A DNA stretch of 64,000 nucleotides. It comes from an uncultured Bacteroides sp. Its GTDB lineage: Bacteria > Bacteroidota > Bacteroidia > Bacteroidales > Bacteroidaceae. Location: positions 41,940-105,939 of the forward strand of contig CALUOO010000012.1 of NCBI GenBank assembly GCA_944322345.1, given 5' to 3'. Of the stretch, positions 46,207-54,947 are shown piece after piece. Position 1 is the stretch's first letter. The number at the start of each line of letters is the position of its first letter. The notes under the pieces were generated by a model, which saw nothing but the letters and a program-made list of their open reading frames with translations, made no database searches and was not told the origin of the DNA. Made by a program: the position numbers and the translations under genes.

Positions 46207-47061
46207 TCATAATGAAGATGAGACAGCAGTCGGAGACACGCCATACTGCTTCTTGAATGCTGTAGAAAAATGGGATGGATTCTTGAATCCTACTGTAGCA
46301 TATACATCCACTATTTTCTTCCTTCCCTCCTTCATCAGTTCGTAAGCCACCTCCAGTCGTTTGCGGATCAACCATTTTTCCGGAGTAAGATCGCTCAGTT
46401 TCTTAAAATCACGTTTAAAGGTAGCAAGACTTCTCCCTGTATAATGAGCAAGCTCTTCCATCGTAAACTCATACATATAATTCCTGTTCATAAAGTCCAG
46501 AATGTCTATTTTCCAAGGTTCGTTAAAATCGAAAAGTACAGGTGCAAACCTCGGATTTATATGCAGTAAAGCAAGAAGCCCCTCTTGTAATTTTAAAGTC
46601 ATAAAGTCGTCCTGAGGCTTCACCGACGGATCAAAATAAGGTGTCATTGATGCAAACAGACTGGTGATTTCGGCAGTTTTGGGGAGTTTCATCACTCCTG
46701 CATCCAACTTAGGTGTATCGGCAGGGACTCTATACTGCTCGAAGTTACTGTACATCCTACGCAGAAACTGTCGGGTAAAGTTCAAGAAAATACCACAATA
46801 GCGCTCACCGTTACAAGGCTTTTTGTGGAGAACAATATGATGGTCACGCGGAATAAACACACACTCTCCCTTCCCGACATGTACTCGTTTCCCTTCGTTC
46901 TCCAAGACCATCTCACCGGAATAGACATAGTTCATCGCATATTCGCGTGAGCGGTGGATACAACTGCTGGCATCGTCGTAGAAGAAACTGAAAAATACAC
47001 CGTTATAGTCGAATATTACTTTCAACGGGTTCTGATCTTTATCCGGGGATACTTGTTCCAT
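46207..47061 (-). CDS. AraC family transcriptional regulator
   Basis: 284 residues. An N-terminal cupin-like sensor half (GEMVLENEGKRVHVGKGECVFIPRDHHIVL) precedes a C-terminal double helix-turn-helix (YEFTMEELAHYTGRSLATFKRDFKK and IVDVYATVGFKNPSHFSTAFKKQYG). The effector is unknown. It lies upstream of the hydrolase on the same strand. A minus-strand -7 TATCTTTG at 47081-47088 may be its promoter. Confidence 0.92.
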   Translation of the reverse strand: MEQVSPDKDQNPLKVIFDYNGVFFSFFYDDASSCIHRSREYAMNYVYSGEMVLENEGKRVHVGKGECVFIPRDHHIVLHKKPCNGERYCGIFLNFTRQFLRRMYSNFEQYRVPADTPKLDAGVMKLPKTAEITSLFASMTPYFDPSVKPQDDFMTLKLQEGLLALLHINPRFAPVLFDFNEPWKIDILDFMNRNYMYEFTMEELAHYTGRSLATFKRDFKKLSDLTPEKWLIRKRLEVAYELMKEGRKKIVDVYATVGFKNPSHFSTAFKKQYGVSPTAVSSSL

Positions 47062-47120
47062 ATACGAGTTACTTTTGGAACAAAGATAGCGAAAGATATG
47101 GAAAATCTATGTCAGGAAAC

Positions 47121-47160
47121 AAAAATCCCTTGCTGCGAAAGAAGTTCGCAACAAGGGAAT
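47121..47160 (-). terminator. Terminator of the outer membrane barrel gene
   Basis: Stem TCCCTTG..GCGAA/TTCGC..CAAGGGA followed on the minus strand by T5. Confidence 0.82.
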
Positions 47161-47182
47161 ATATTAATCAGAATAATCTCTT

Positions 47183-47803
47183 TTAGAACTTGTAACCTAC
47201 ACCGATTGAGAAGTTCATGTTCTTAGGATTGCTTACACCTTCCATATCATAATCTACAACAGGAGTGAAACCGAATTGTCCGTCCAAAGAAACGAAGAAT
47301 TTATTGATTTCATAAGCAACGCCAATACCTAAACCGCAGTCAAATCTCTTACCGCCAAATTGATCTTCGCCGTCACCAAAGAAATCACCCTTTTCGCTGA
47401 AGCTTTCACCTTCTTCGCTATATTCAGATTTAACTTTTCCAGCAATACCGATACCAAAGTAAGGACCAGCTTTTACCAGAACGCTCTGGTTGTCAGTAAC
47501 AGCGAAACGAGCACCTGCCATTACCGGAATTTCAAGATACAAAGGATTAAACTTTACGCTCTCTCCTTCTCCTGCATCCAATTTTGCACCTTTTTGTGAG
47601 AACATCAAACCAGTCTGCAAAGACCACAGATCAGTGAAAGAGTATTCCATACCAACTCCAAGATTGAAACCTACACGCATGTCAGTTTCCATGTCACCAG
47701 TAAAGTTGCTCATGTTCATACCTACCTTACCGCTCCAAGAAATCTGCGCGAAAGAAACAGTAGAAACCAGTGCAAAAAGCACTAAAATCAAACCTTTTTT
47801 CAT
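47183..47803 (-). CDS. Outer membrane beta-barrel (porin-like) protein
   Basis: 206 residues from the ATG at 47803, signal peptide KKGLILVLFALVSTVSFAQ. The mature part alternates polar and hydrophobic residues in about eight strands (SWSGKVGMNMSNFTGD, FNLGVGMEYSFTDLWSLQTGLMFS) and ends in Phe (IGVGYKF), the usual barrel C-terminus. It is in the style of the small Bacteroidetes OmpW/PF13568 barrels. A -7 TATATTTG at 47956-47963 implies a leader of roughly 145 nt. Confidence 0.88.
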   Translation of the reverse strand: MKKGLILVLFALVSTVSFAQISWSGKVGMNMSNFTGDMETDMRVGFNLGVGMEYSFTDLWSLQTGLMFSQKGAKLDAGEGESVKFNPLYLEIPVMAGARFAVTDNQSVLVKAGPYFGIGIAGKVKSEYSEEGESFSEKGDFFGDGEDQFGGKRFDCGLGIGVAYEINKFFVSLDGQFGFTPVVDYDMEGVSNPKNMNFSIGVGYKF

Positions 47804-48171
47804 ATTACTTTTAAATTTTGTCGCCTCTCCTTCCCCTCGAGTCAGCAATGTTTATAAATATGTTTTTCAATAAGCGTAGGGAAGAATCCCGTAATACTCT
47901 AAAAAGCAACGAAATACACCTATCATATAAAAGATTCTATACATATTTCATGCTGCAAATATATTTGTTTCATTTTATAAAAAGAAACGTTTACACAAAC
48001 TTTTTTACTTAAAGTCGTTATTATTATTCTACACCATATTCTCCTGATAATGAATGAGGAGGAAGGAACGAAGAGTGCACATTCCACGAGCAAGACTAAC
48101 CTTTTCCGTAACCCATCATAATTTTTTATCAATCTAACCATCGATTATTTTCTCTTTTACAATACAAGTTT

Positions 48172-48240
48172 TCGTTCCACTATAGTGGATCGAAAGAACC
48201 ACTTAACTGGAACTATCGTTCCACTATAGTGGAACGAAAA
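48172..48240. repeat. Tandem array, three 22-bp units, TTCCAC/GTGGAA dyads
   Basis: Unit starts at 48175, 48197 and 48219 are 22 bp apart. The third unit is the perfect 20-bp palindrome CGTTCCACTATAGTGGAACG, the first is one or two changes from it and the middle one is degenerate (AACCACTTAACTGGAAC). Outer flanks AATACAA and TTGTATT are also inverted. It lies in the 608-bp gap between the barrel gene and thrC (47804-48411), which otherwise holds only the barrel promoter and the thrC terminator. Confidence 0.88.
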
Positions 48241-48340
48241 TCTTATTGTATTTCAATCAATAACGAGGAATAAAGAAACTTCAGCATTGTTTCTATCACA
48301 ATCAACAGGCCTATCAAGGCAACGACAAACAATTATATAA

Positions 48341-48390
48341 AAAACTTCCGGCCTGCGATTGGAAAACAAATCCAACACAAGCCGGAAGTT
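48341..48390 (-). terminator. Terminator of the thr operon
   Basis: 10-bp stem AACTTCCGGC/GCCGGAAGTT followed on the minus strand by T6, 20 bp past the thrC stop. Confidence 0.87.
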
Positions 48391-48411
48391 ATAATATCAG
48401 TTATAGTATTT

Positions 48412-49713
48412 TCAGACAGATAATAAATAACGTTTAAAATCTGCGAACTCTTTACTCATCGGACAACTCTGTTTTTCTCCCTTCATAAACGCTTGAAGTT
48501 TGGCCGGTATTTCAACCGATTCACCGATAATTTCCTCTACAGTTTCAAGGAATTTGGCAGGATGAGCAGTCTCAAGGAATACTCCATGTTCGCCGGGTGT
48601 CAATCCTTCATCCAATGCACGGTAACCACATGCTCCGTGAGGATCGAGCAGATACTGATGTTTTTTCCACACTTGTTTCACAGTCTCGCGTATCTGTTCA
48701 TCAGTATAAGTAGCTCCTGAAATCTCTGCCGAGATAGCAGCATGAGAATGTGCATACAGATCGAGAATACGGGCAAAGTTGCTTGGATCGCCTACATCCA
48801 TAGCATTGGCAATAGTCGCTATCGAAGGGCGGGGGCGATATTCACCTGTCTGCAGATATTGGTAGAAAATATCATTCCGGTTGTTGGCGGCAATGAATCG
48901 TTTCACCGGTAAGCCCATCTTCTTGGCAAACAGTCCAGCTGTAATATTGCCAAAGTTACCACTCGGCACACAGACTACCATATTGTCAGACTTTCCCATA
49001 CGTTTCAACTGTGCGTATGCATAAAAATAGTAGAATGCCTGAGGAAGGAAGCGGGCCACATTGATAGAATTGGCAGAAGTAAGCAGCAAATGGTCATTCA
49101 GTTCTTTATCCATAAAAGCCGCTTTCACCAAAGCCTGGCAATCGTCGAACGTACCGTCCACCTCGAGTGCAGTAATGTTTTGTCCAAGTGTAGTAAATTG
49201 TTTTTCCTGAATCTCGCTGACTTTCCCTTTCGGATAGAGTACATATACATGAATACCTTCAACACCAAGGAAGCCATTGGCAACAGCACTTCCTGTATCT
49301 CCAGAAGTAGCCACTAGTACGTTCACGTTCTGTTGGCCTTCTTTACGGATAAAATAACCTAACAGACGCGCCATAAAACGACCACCTACATCCTTGAATG
49401 CAAGCGTAGGTCCATGAAACAGTTCCAATGAACAAATCTGTTCTGTTACCTCCACTAAAGGAACGTCGAAATTCAAAGTGTCACATACAATCTTCTTCAA
49501 AGTATCAGCAGGGATATCTTCGCCAAAGAAAGCATCAGCCGCCTGATAGGCAATCTCCTGAAAAGTCAACGTATCAATTTTATCATAAAAAGACTGTGGA
49601 AGGGTCTTAATAGTTTCAGGCATGAAAAGCCCTTTATCGGCAGCAAGCCCTTTTACTACAGCTTCACGAAGAGAAGCCTGGGGAGCTTGTTTATTTGTAC
49701 TGTAATAATTCAT
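48412..49713 (-). CDS. thrC: Threonine synthase
   Basis: 433 residues, PLP-dependent. It makes threonine from O-phosphohomoserine. The PLP Lys is in HGPTLAFKDVGGRFM, the phosphate-binding loop is ATSGDTGSAVANGF, and the long form of the enzyme (E. coli-like class) fits the N-terminal NYYSTNKQAPQASLREAVVKGL. It is the last gene of the thrA-apgM-thrC operon. Confidence 0.96.
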   Translation of the reverse strand: MNYYSTNKQAPQASLREAVVKGLAADKGLFMPETIKTLPQSFYDKIDTLTFQEIAYQAADAFFGEDIPADTLKKIVCDTLNFDVPLVEVTEQICSLELFHGPTLAFKDVGGRFMARLLGYFIRKEGQQNVNVLVATSGDTGSAVANGFLGVEGIHVYVLYPKGKVSEIQEKQFTTLGQNITALEVDGTFDDCQALVKAAFMDKELNDHLLLTSANSINVARFLPQAFYYFYAYAQLKRMGKSDNMVVCVPSGNFGNITAGLFAKKMGLPVKRFIAANNRNDIFYQYLQTGEYRPRPSIATIANAMDVGDPSNFARILDLYAHSHAAISAEISGATYTDEQIRETVKQVWKKHQYLLDPHGACGYRALDEGLTPGEHGVFLETAHPAKFLETVEEIIGESVEIPAKLQAFMKGEKQSCPMSKEFADFKRYLLSV

Positions 49714-49772
49714 TTTAAGTTACTGAATTTTAGTTTGAAAAACACACAAAGAAAGAGAAAGTGGCTCAATAC

Positions 49773-50990
49773 TTATTGTCCATTTCTCATAAATTCTCTG
49801 ATAAATTCGTCTCCTTTCATCAGACCATAAACACCGTTACAGGCTGACACCTCATCAAATGTCTGTACATCATCTGGAACTATTCCCGGATACCAAATAA
49901 GGAAAGGCACTGGTTCGGCTGTATGAGTACGCAATTTACAGGGAGTAGGGTGATCAGGAAGCACAGCTATTGCCACTGGCTCTTCCCATTGTTTCACCGC
50001 TTCGTAGATAGGACCTATTGCACGGGCATCAAGATTCTCAATTGTTTTTATCTTCAGGTCTATATTTCCTTCGTGTCCCGCCTCATCGCTTGCCTCAATA
50101 TGAAGATAGACAAAATCATCTGTCCGTAATGCTGCCAAAGCGGCCTTTACTTTATTCTCATAGTTAGTATCATACAATCCTGTTGCACCTTCCACTGCGA
50201 TACGTCTCAATCCGGCATAATAACCGATGCCATTGATCAGATCGACAGCCGAAATAACTGCTCCCTTCTTAATCTGCGGAAATGATGCAGACAATGCAGC
50301 CATTTGCGGACGATAACCGGGACTCCATGGCCAAATACTATTAGCCGGATCTTTTCCTTCTGCTATTCGTTTTTTATTTAGCGGATGATCTTTCAACAAC
50401 TCCTGCGATTTCAAGATCAGCTCATTTAGCAGTTCGGCTGTTTCTACAGCCTCTTCAGATAAAGGTTTCACCATTAATGGACGAAAAGGCTTCAGAGGGA
50501 CATCATGTGGAGGCGTACAATCCAATGCTTTGTTACCTCCTTTAATAATCAGCAAATGCCGATATTGCACCCCTGTATAAAAGCGTACTCTATCATTACC
50601 CAGTTTATCCTGCAAATATTGTATCAATACATCAGCCTCTTCTGTAGAAATGTGACCAGAAGAGTGATTTTTCAGTAATTCTCCTTCGACACAAATCAAA
50701 TTGCATCGCATCGCCATCTCGTCCGGTTGTAGATCAATACCGATACTTGCAGCTTCCAGCGCACCACGCCCTTCATAAACCGTAGGAAGATCGTAGCCTA
50801 ATACCGACATATTGGCAACCTCACTTCCCGGATGAAAGCCACTAGGTACAGTAATCAATCGGCCGTTACGTCCCATTTGTGCAAGCTTATCCATATAAGG
50901 AGTACAAGCATATTGCAGTAATGTCTTTCCACCCAGCGATTCTACAGCCCAGTCTGCCATTCCGTCGCCCAGTATAATAATATGTTTCAT
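49773..50990 (-). CDS. Cofactor-independent phosphoglycerate mutase family protein (apgM-like)
   Basis: 405 residues of the alkaline-phosphatase superfamily archaeal-type iPGM group. IILGDGMADW at the N-terminus carries the metal-binding Asp; SEVANMSVLGYD holds the Ser that becomes phosphorylated; HIEASDEAGHEGN and LPDHPTPCKLRTHTAEPVPF hold further ligands. It sits between thrA (15 bp) and thrC (59 bp). No thrB homoserine kinase is in the operon, so this enzyme may supply that step, as has been proposed for such genes in Bacteroides. Calling it a glycolytic mutase on homology alone would miss the context. Confidence 0.85.
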   Translation of the reverse strand: MKHIIILGDGMADWAVESLGGKTLLQYACTPYMDKLAQMGRNGRLITVPSGFHPGSEVANMSVLGYDLPTVYEGRGALEAASIGIDLQPDEMAMRCNLICVEGELLKNHSSGHISTEEADVLIQYLQDKLGNDRVRFYTGVQYRHLLIIKGGNKALDCTPPHDVPLKPFRPLMVKPLSEEAVETAELLNELILKSQELLKDHPLNKKRIAEGKDPANSIWPWSPGYRPQMAALSASFPQIKKGAVISAVDLINGIGYYAGLRRIAVEGATGLYDTNYENKVKAALAALRTDDFVYLHIEASDEAGHEGNIDLKIKTIENLDARAIGPIYEAVKQWEEPVAIAVLPDHPTPCKLRTHTAEPVPFLIWYPGIVPDDVQTFDEVSACNGVYGLMKGDEFIREFMRNGQ

Positions 50991-51005
50991 ATTCCCCTAC
51001 TAGTC

Positions 51006-53441
51006 CTAAACGTTTGCAATACTCATAATATCAGCAAATACTCCAGCAGCAGTAACTCCAGCTCCTGCACCGTATCCCTGAATCATCATCGGATATTCTT
51101 TATAGCGTTCGGTAGTCAGCAGAATAATATTATTACTACCTTCCAGCGTATAGAAAGGATGAGAACTGTCTACCTCCTGTAACCCAACTGATGCCTTTCC
51201 ATTTTCAAGCTTAGCCACAAAACGCCAATGTTTCTGATTCTGTTCCAATACTTTACGGCGTGCTTCAAAATCTGCATCCAGTTCTGGCACTTTCTTCCAG
51301 AAATCTTCAAGAGAACCTTCAAAAAACTCATTCGGTACAAAAAGATTCTTCTCTACATCTTCTTGCTCAATCCGATAACCAGCTTCGCGTGCCAGAATCA
51401 CCAGTTTCCGGATAACATCCTTACCACTCAAGTCAATTCTAGGATCAGGCTCCGAATAGCGTTCTTCTTGTGCCATTTTAATTGTACGGCTAAAAGGAAT
51501 ATCCGCACTGATTTTATTGAAAATGAAATTTAATGTACCTGAGAGCACAGCTTCAATTTTCAGAATCTTATCTCCACTATGAATCAGGTCGTTAATAGTA
51601 TTGATAATCGGCAATCCAGCTCCAACATTGGTTTCAAATAAAAACTTCACTCCACGTTGGCGAGCGATGGTCTTCAATTCACGATAATTCTCATATGCAG
51701 ATGAAGCTGCAATCTTATTGGCTGCTACCACTGATATATTATGTTGCAAGAAATCTTTATAAAGCGCAGCAATATCAGCACTTGCCGTACAGTCAACAAA
51801 AACAGAATTGAAGATATTCATTTTAATCACTTCATCACGGATCACTTGCGGATTACTAGCAATGCCTTTCTGCTTCAGTTCCTCACGATAATTAGTCAGA
51901 TTAAAACCGTCACGACTAAACATAGCTTTACTTGCGTCACTAATGCCAACAATATGAAGTTTCAATCCATTTTCTATCATCAGCTTTTCTTGCTGACTCC
52001 GAATCTGCTCTATCAGACTTCCTCCTACAGTACCAATGCCACAAATAAACAGATTGAGTACCTGATATTCAGAAAGGAAGAATGAATCGTGAATAACATT
52101 CAACGATTTGCGCAACGATTTGCGATCAATCACAAAAGAAATATTCGTTTCCGAGGCACCTTGTGCACAAGCTATGACATTAATACCATTACGTCCTAAT
52201 GTACCAAACAGTTTTCCTGCAATACCAGGTGTATGCTTCATATTTTCACCGACAATAGCAACTGTTGCTAAGTCCCGCTCAGCCATAATAGGAGAGATTT
52301 CTCCCATTTCAATTTCTTTGGCAAATTCTTCATTCAACACCTCGCATGCAAGATCAGCATCAGCATTACGTACACCGATAGAAGTACTATTTTCTGATGA
52401 AGCTTGAGAAACTAAAAATACACTTATACCATTCTTGGCCAATGCTTTAAAAATGCGATAGTTCACTCCGATCACACCTACCATTCCAAGTCCCTGAACT
52501 GTTATCAGACTGGTATCGTTGATTGAAGAAATACCTTTAATTGCTTTACATTGAGGATTGGACACTTCCTGCTTAATGATTGTACCAGCTCCTTCGGGAT
52601 TAAATGTATTTTTAATCAAGATAGGAATGTTCTTATGACAAACCGGATAGATAGTAGGAGGATAAACTACTTTAGCACCAAAATTACATAGTTCCGTAGC
52701 TTCTACATAACTTAACTCAGTAATAGTATATGCTGTAGAAATTACTCGCGGATCAGCAGTCATAAATCCATCAACATCTGTCCAGATTTCTAGTTTTTCA
52801 GCATCAAGAGCAGCAGCAATAATAGCAGCAGTATAGTCAGATCCACCACGCCCTAAATTTGTTACATCACCCGTTGTCTTATCAGACGAAATAAATCCTG
52901 GGACTAAGGCCACATTAGGGATAGACGAAAAAGTTTCTTTCACCAACCGATTAGTTAAATCAGCATCCAGAATGTGTTTATTATGCTTCTTTTCTGTCTT
53001 TATAAACGTACGGGAATCAAACCATTGAGCACCTTCTATCAATTCTGCTACTATAATAGATGAAAGACGTTCACCATAGCTAACAATTGTATCAGAAGTT
53101 TTCGGAGATAGGTCTCTAATTAAATAAATTCCCTGAAAAATATCTTTCAATTCGTTGAGTAATTCTCCAATCCGACGTTGCAAAAGTATTTGCCGCTCAC
53201 CTGCCGGAATTACCTCTTTAATCATTTCCACATGGCGGTAAACAATCTCACGAAACTCACCTTCATATGCTGAGTCACCAGATGCAGCCATTTTCGAAGT
53301 ATTTATCAACTTATCAGTAATACCCCCAAGCGCAGAAACGACAACTATTACTGGTTCTGATATTGATTCTACAATTCTTTTTACACTTAAAATACTATTT
53401 ACGGACCCTACAGATGTTCCGCCAAATTTCATTACTTTCAT
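51006..53441 (-). CDS. thrA: Bifunctional aspartokinase/homoserine dehydrogenase
   Basis: 811 residues. Aspartokinase opens with MKFGGTSVGS and carries FISSDKTTGDVTNLGRGGSDYTA. Two ACT domains cover about 310-460 (VQGLGMVGVIGV, VAIVGENMKHTPGIAGKLFGTLG), giving amino acid feedback. Homoserine dehydrogenase then begins with LFICGIGTVGGSLIEQI and carries the catalytic region KIEAVLSGTLNFIFN. It catalyses the first and third steps from aspartate to threonine. It heads the thr operon, behind a candidate attenuation leader. Confidence 0.96.
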   Translation of the reverse strand: MKVMKFGGTSVGSVNSILSVKRIVESISEPVIVVVSALGGITDKLINTSKMAASGDSAYEGEFREIVYRHVEMIKEVIPAGERQILLQRRIGELLNELKDIFQGIYLIRDLSPKTSDTIVSYGERLSSIIVAELIEGAQWFDSRTFIKTEKKHNKHILDADLTNRLVKETFSSIPNVALVPGFISSDKTTGDVTNLGRGGSDYTAAIIAAALDAEKLEIWTDVDGFMTADPRVISTAYTITELSYVEATELCNFGAKVVYPPTIYPVCHKNIPILIKNTFNPEGAGTIIKQEVSNPQCKAIKGISSINDTSLITVQGLGMVGVIGVNYRIFKALAKNGISVFLVSQASSENSTSIGVRNADADLACEVLNEEFAKEIEMGEISPIMAERDLATVAIVGENMKHTPGIAGKLFGTLGRNGINVIACAQGASETNISFVIDRKSLRKSLNVIHDSFFLSEYQVLNLFICGIGTVGGSLIEQIRSQQEKLMIENGLKLHIVGISDASKAMFSRDGFNLTNYREELKQKGIASNPQVIRDEVIKMNIFNSVFVDCTASADIAALYKDFLQHNISVVAANKIAASSAYENYRELKTIARQRGVKFLFETNVGAGLPIINTINDLIHSGDKILKIEAVLSGTLNFIFNKISADIPFSRTIKMAQEERYSEPDPRIDLSGKDVIRKLVILAREAGYRIEQEDVEKNLFVPNEFFEGSLEDFWKKVPELDADFEARRKVLEQNQKHWRFVAKLENGKASVGLQEVDSSHPFYTLEGSNNIILLTTERYKEYPMMIQGYGAGAGVTAAGVFADIMSIANV

Positions 53442-53526
53442 GAAAAATTATATTTAATACAATGTACTGCAAACAAATCAGTCTGCAATATCGTTGAGTG
53501 TTTACAATAAATTAAAATTGAATTTT

Positions 53527-53677
53527 GTCTCCTTTTCTGAGACGTGAATCACGTAGATACACAAATACTATCCCTCAACCCCTACGGGGCATGGTACACA
53601 TGGATGTGACAGTATGCGGATAGTACTTCATCATGGTTCTTACTCTACTTTTAGTTTTGATAAGTGTCGCAAAAGTA
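53527..53677 (-). promoter_or_regulatory. thr operon leader RNA region with alternative stems
   Basis: On the minus strand, after -7 TACTTTTG (53670-53677), stems can form between TACTATCC (53618-53625) and GGATAGTA (53566-53573), enclosing CACAT/ATGTG and CCCC/GGGG hairpins. Then come ACGTGA/TCACGT (53542-53554) and GTCTC/GAGAC (53527-53543), which overlap and so are mutually exclusive. No textbook stem plus T run is present. The gap 53442-53840 has no other gene. Confidence 0.5.
53575..53634 (-). CDS. Candidate thr operon leader peptide
   Basis: A 19-residue frame, MMKYYPHTVTSMCTMPRRG, starting about 30 nt after the likely transcription start (-7 TACTTTTG at 53670-53677). It contains three Thr (plus Met and Ser) in seven residues (HTVTSMCTM), as expected of an attenuation control peptide for a threonine/methionine pathway. 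The stop lies in a region that can pair with the coding part. Confidence 0.55.
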   Translation of the reverse strand: MMKYYPHTVTSMCTMPRRG

Positions 53678-53840
53678 ATAATAAAAACATTCAAACTATC
53701 ACAAATTACGATATTTTTCTGATAAAAAGATTATTTGTTTTTTATAGCATTCACCAATAAGAAGACAGACAAATAGCATTATGATATTTTATAAAAATAA
53801 AATCACTATATTTACAACCGATAAAAGCAAATATTCTCTT

Positions 53841-54878
53841 ATGAGCACACAAAAAACTTCCGTTTTGCTAATTTACACTGGTGGTACAATCGGAATGATT
53901 GAAAATGCCCAAACAGGTGCACTTGAAAACTTCAATTTCGAGCAACTCCAAAAACACATTCCCGAAATACAAAAGTTTAATTTTCCAATTGACACCTACC
54001 AGTTTGATCCTCCAATGGATTCATCAGATATAGAACCCGACATTTGGAGAAAGCTAGTGCAAATAATCCACGACAACTATGAACATTATACAGGCTTTGT
54101 AATCCTGCACGGGACAGATACAATGGCTTATACAGCCTCTGCCTTAAGTTTTATGTTAGAAGGATTAGCAAAGCCCGTAATTCTAACAGGATCACAACTG
54201 CCAATCGGAGTGCTTCGCACAGATGGTAAGGAAAATCTAATGACAAGTATCGAAATTGCTACTGCACAAAATAAAGAAGGAGAACCACTCGTTCCTGAAG
54301 TCTGTATTTTTTTTGAAAGCCGTTTAATGAGAGGTAACCGTACCACCAAAATGAATGCAGAAAATTTTAATGCCTTCCGTTCATTCAACTATCCAGTGCT
54401 AGCACAAGCAGGAATACATATTAAATATTACAACACACAAATACACAAACATAAAGAAAAACAGAATCTCAAACCTCATTACTTGCTTGACACAAATGTG
54501 GTAGTTCTTAAACTATTTCCCGGTATCCAAGAAAATGTCGTAGCCTCAATCCTTGGTATTGAAGGATTAAAAGCCGTAGTACTTGAAACTTATGGTTCTG
54601 GAAACGCTCCCCGGAAAGAATGGTTTATACGAAGATTATGTCAGGCAAGTGCCAAAGGCATTGTTATAGTAAATATAACTCAATGTAAGGCTGGAATGGT
54701 AGAAATGGAACGATATGAAACAGGATACCAATTGCTGCAAGCCGGGGTAGTATCTGGATATGACAGCACTACTGAATCCGCAGTTACTAAACTTATGTTC
54801 CTATTAGGCCATGGTTATACTCCAGACGAAGTAAGAGATAGAATGAACCGATCAATGGCAGGAGAAATCACATTATAA
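53841..54878 (+). CDS. ansA: Type I L-asparaginase
   Basis: 345 residues from the ATG at 53841. The first catalytic Thr is in LIYTGGTIGM and the second in HGTDTMAYTAS. FFESRLMRGNRTTKMNAENFNAF and the C-terminal small domain follow. There is no signal peptide, so this is the cytosolic type I enzyme that turns asparagine into aspartate and ammonia. It is divergent from thrA, whose substrate is aspartate, though a regulatory link is not shown. The upstream ATG at 53781 is less likely, since family members start a few residues before VLLIYTGGTIG. Confidence 0.93.
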   Translation: MSTQKTSVLLIYTGGTIGMIENAQTGALENFNFEQLQKHIPEIQKFNFPIDTYQFDPPMDSSDIEPDIWRKLVQIIHDNYEHYTGFVILHGTDTMAYTASALSFMLEGLAKPVILTGSQLPIGVLRTDGKENLMTSIEIATAQNKEGEPLVPEVCIFFESRLMRGNRTTKMNAENFNAFRSFNYPVLAQAGIHIKYYNTQIHKHKEKQNLKPHYLLDTNVVVLKLFPGIQENVVASILGIEGLKAVVLETYGSGNAPRKEWFIRRLCQASAKGIVIVNITQCKAGMVEMERYETGYQLLQAGVVSGYDSTTESAVTKLMFLLGHGYTPDEVRDRMNRSMAGEITL

Positions 54879-54891
54879 ACAATACAAAAAC

Positions 54892-54926
54892 AAAAAGTCG
54901 TCTTGATGTTCACAAGACGACTTTCT
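54892..54926. terminator. Bidirectional terminator between ansA and tsf
   Basis: 12-bp stem AAAGTCGTCTTG/CAAGACGACTTT with a 7-nt loop and A/T flanks, between convergent genes. Confidence 0.88.
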
Positions 54927-54947
54927 CCGATATTTTTAATTTGTCAC

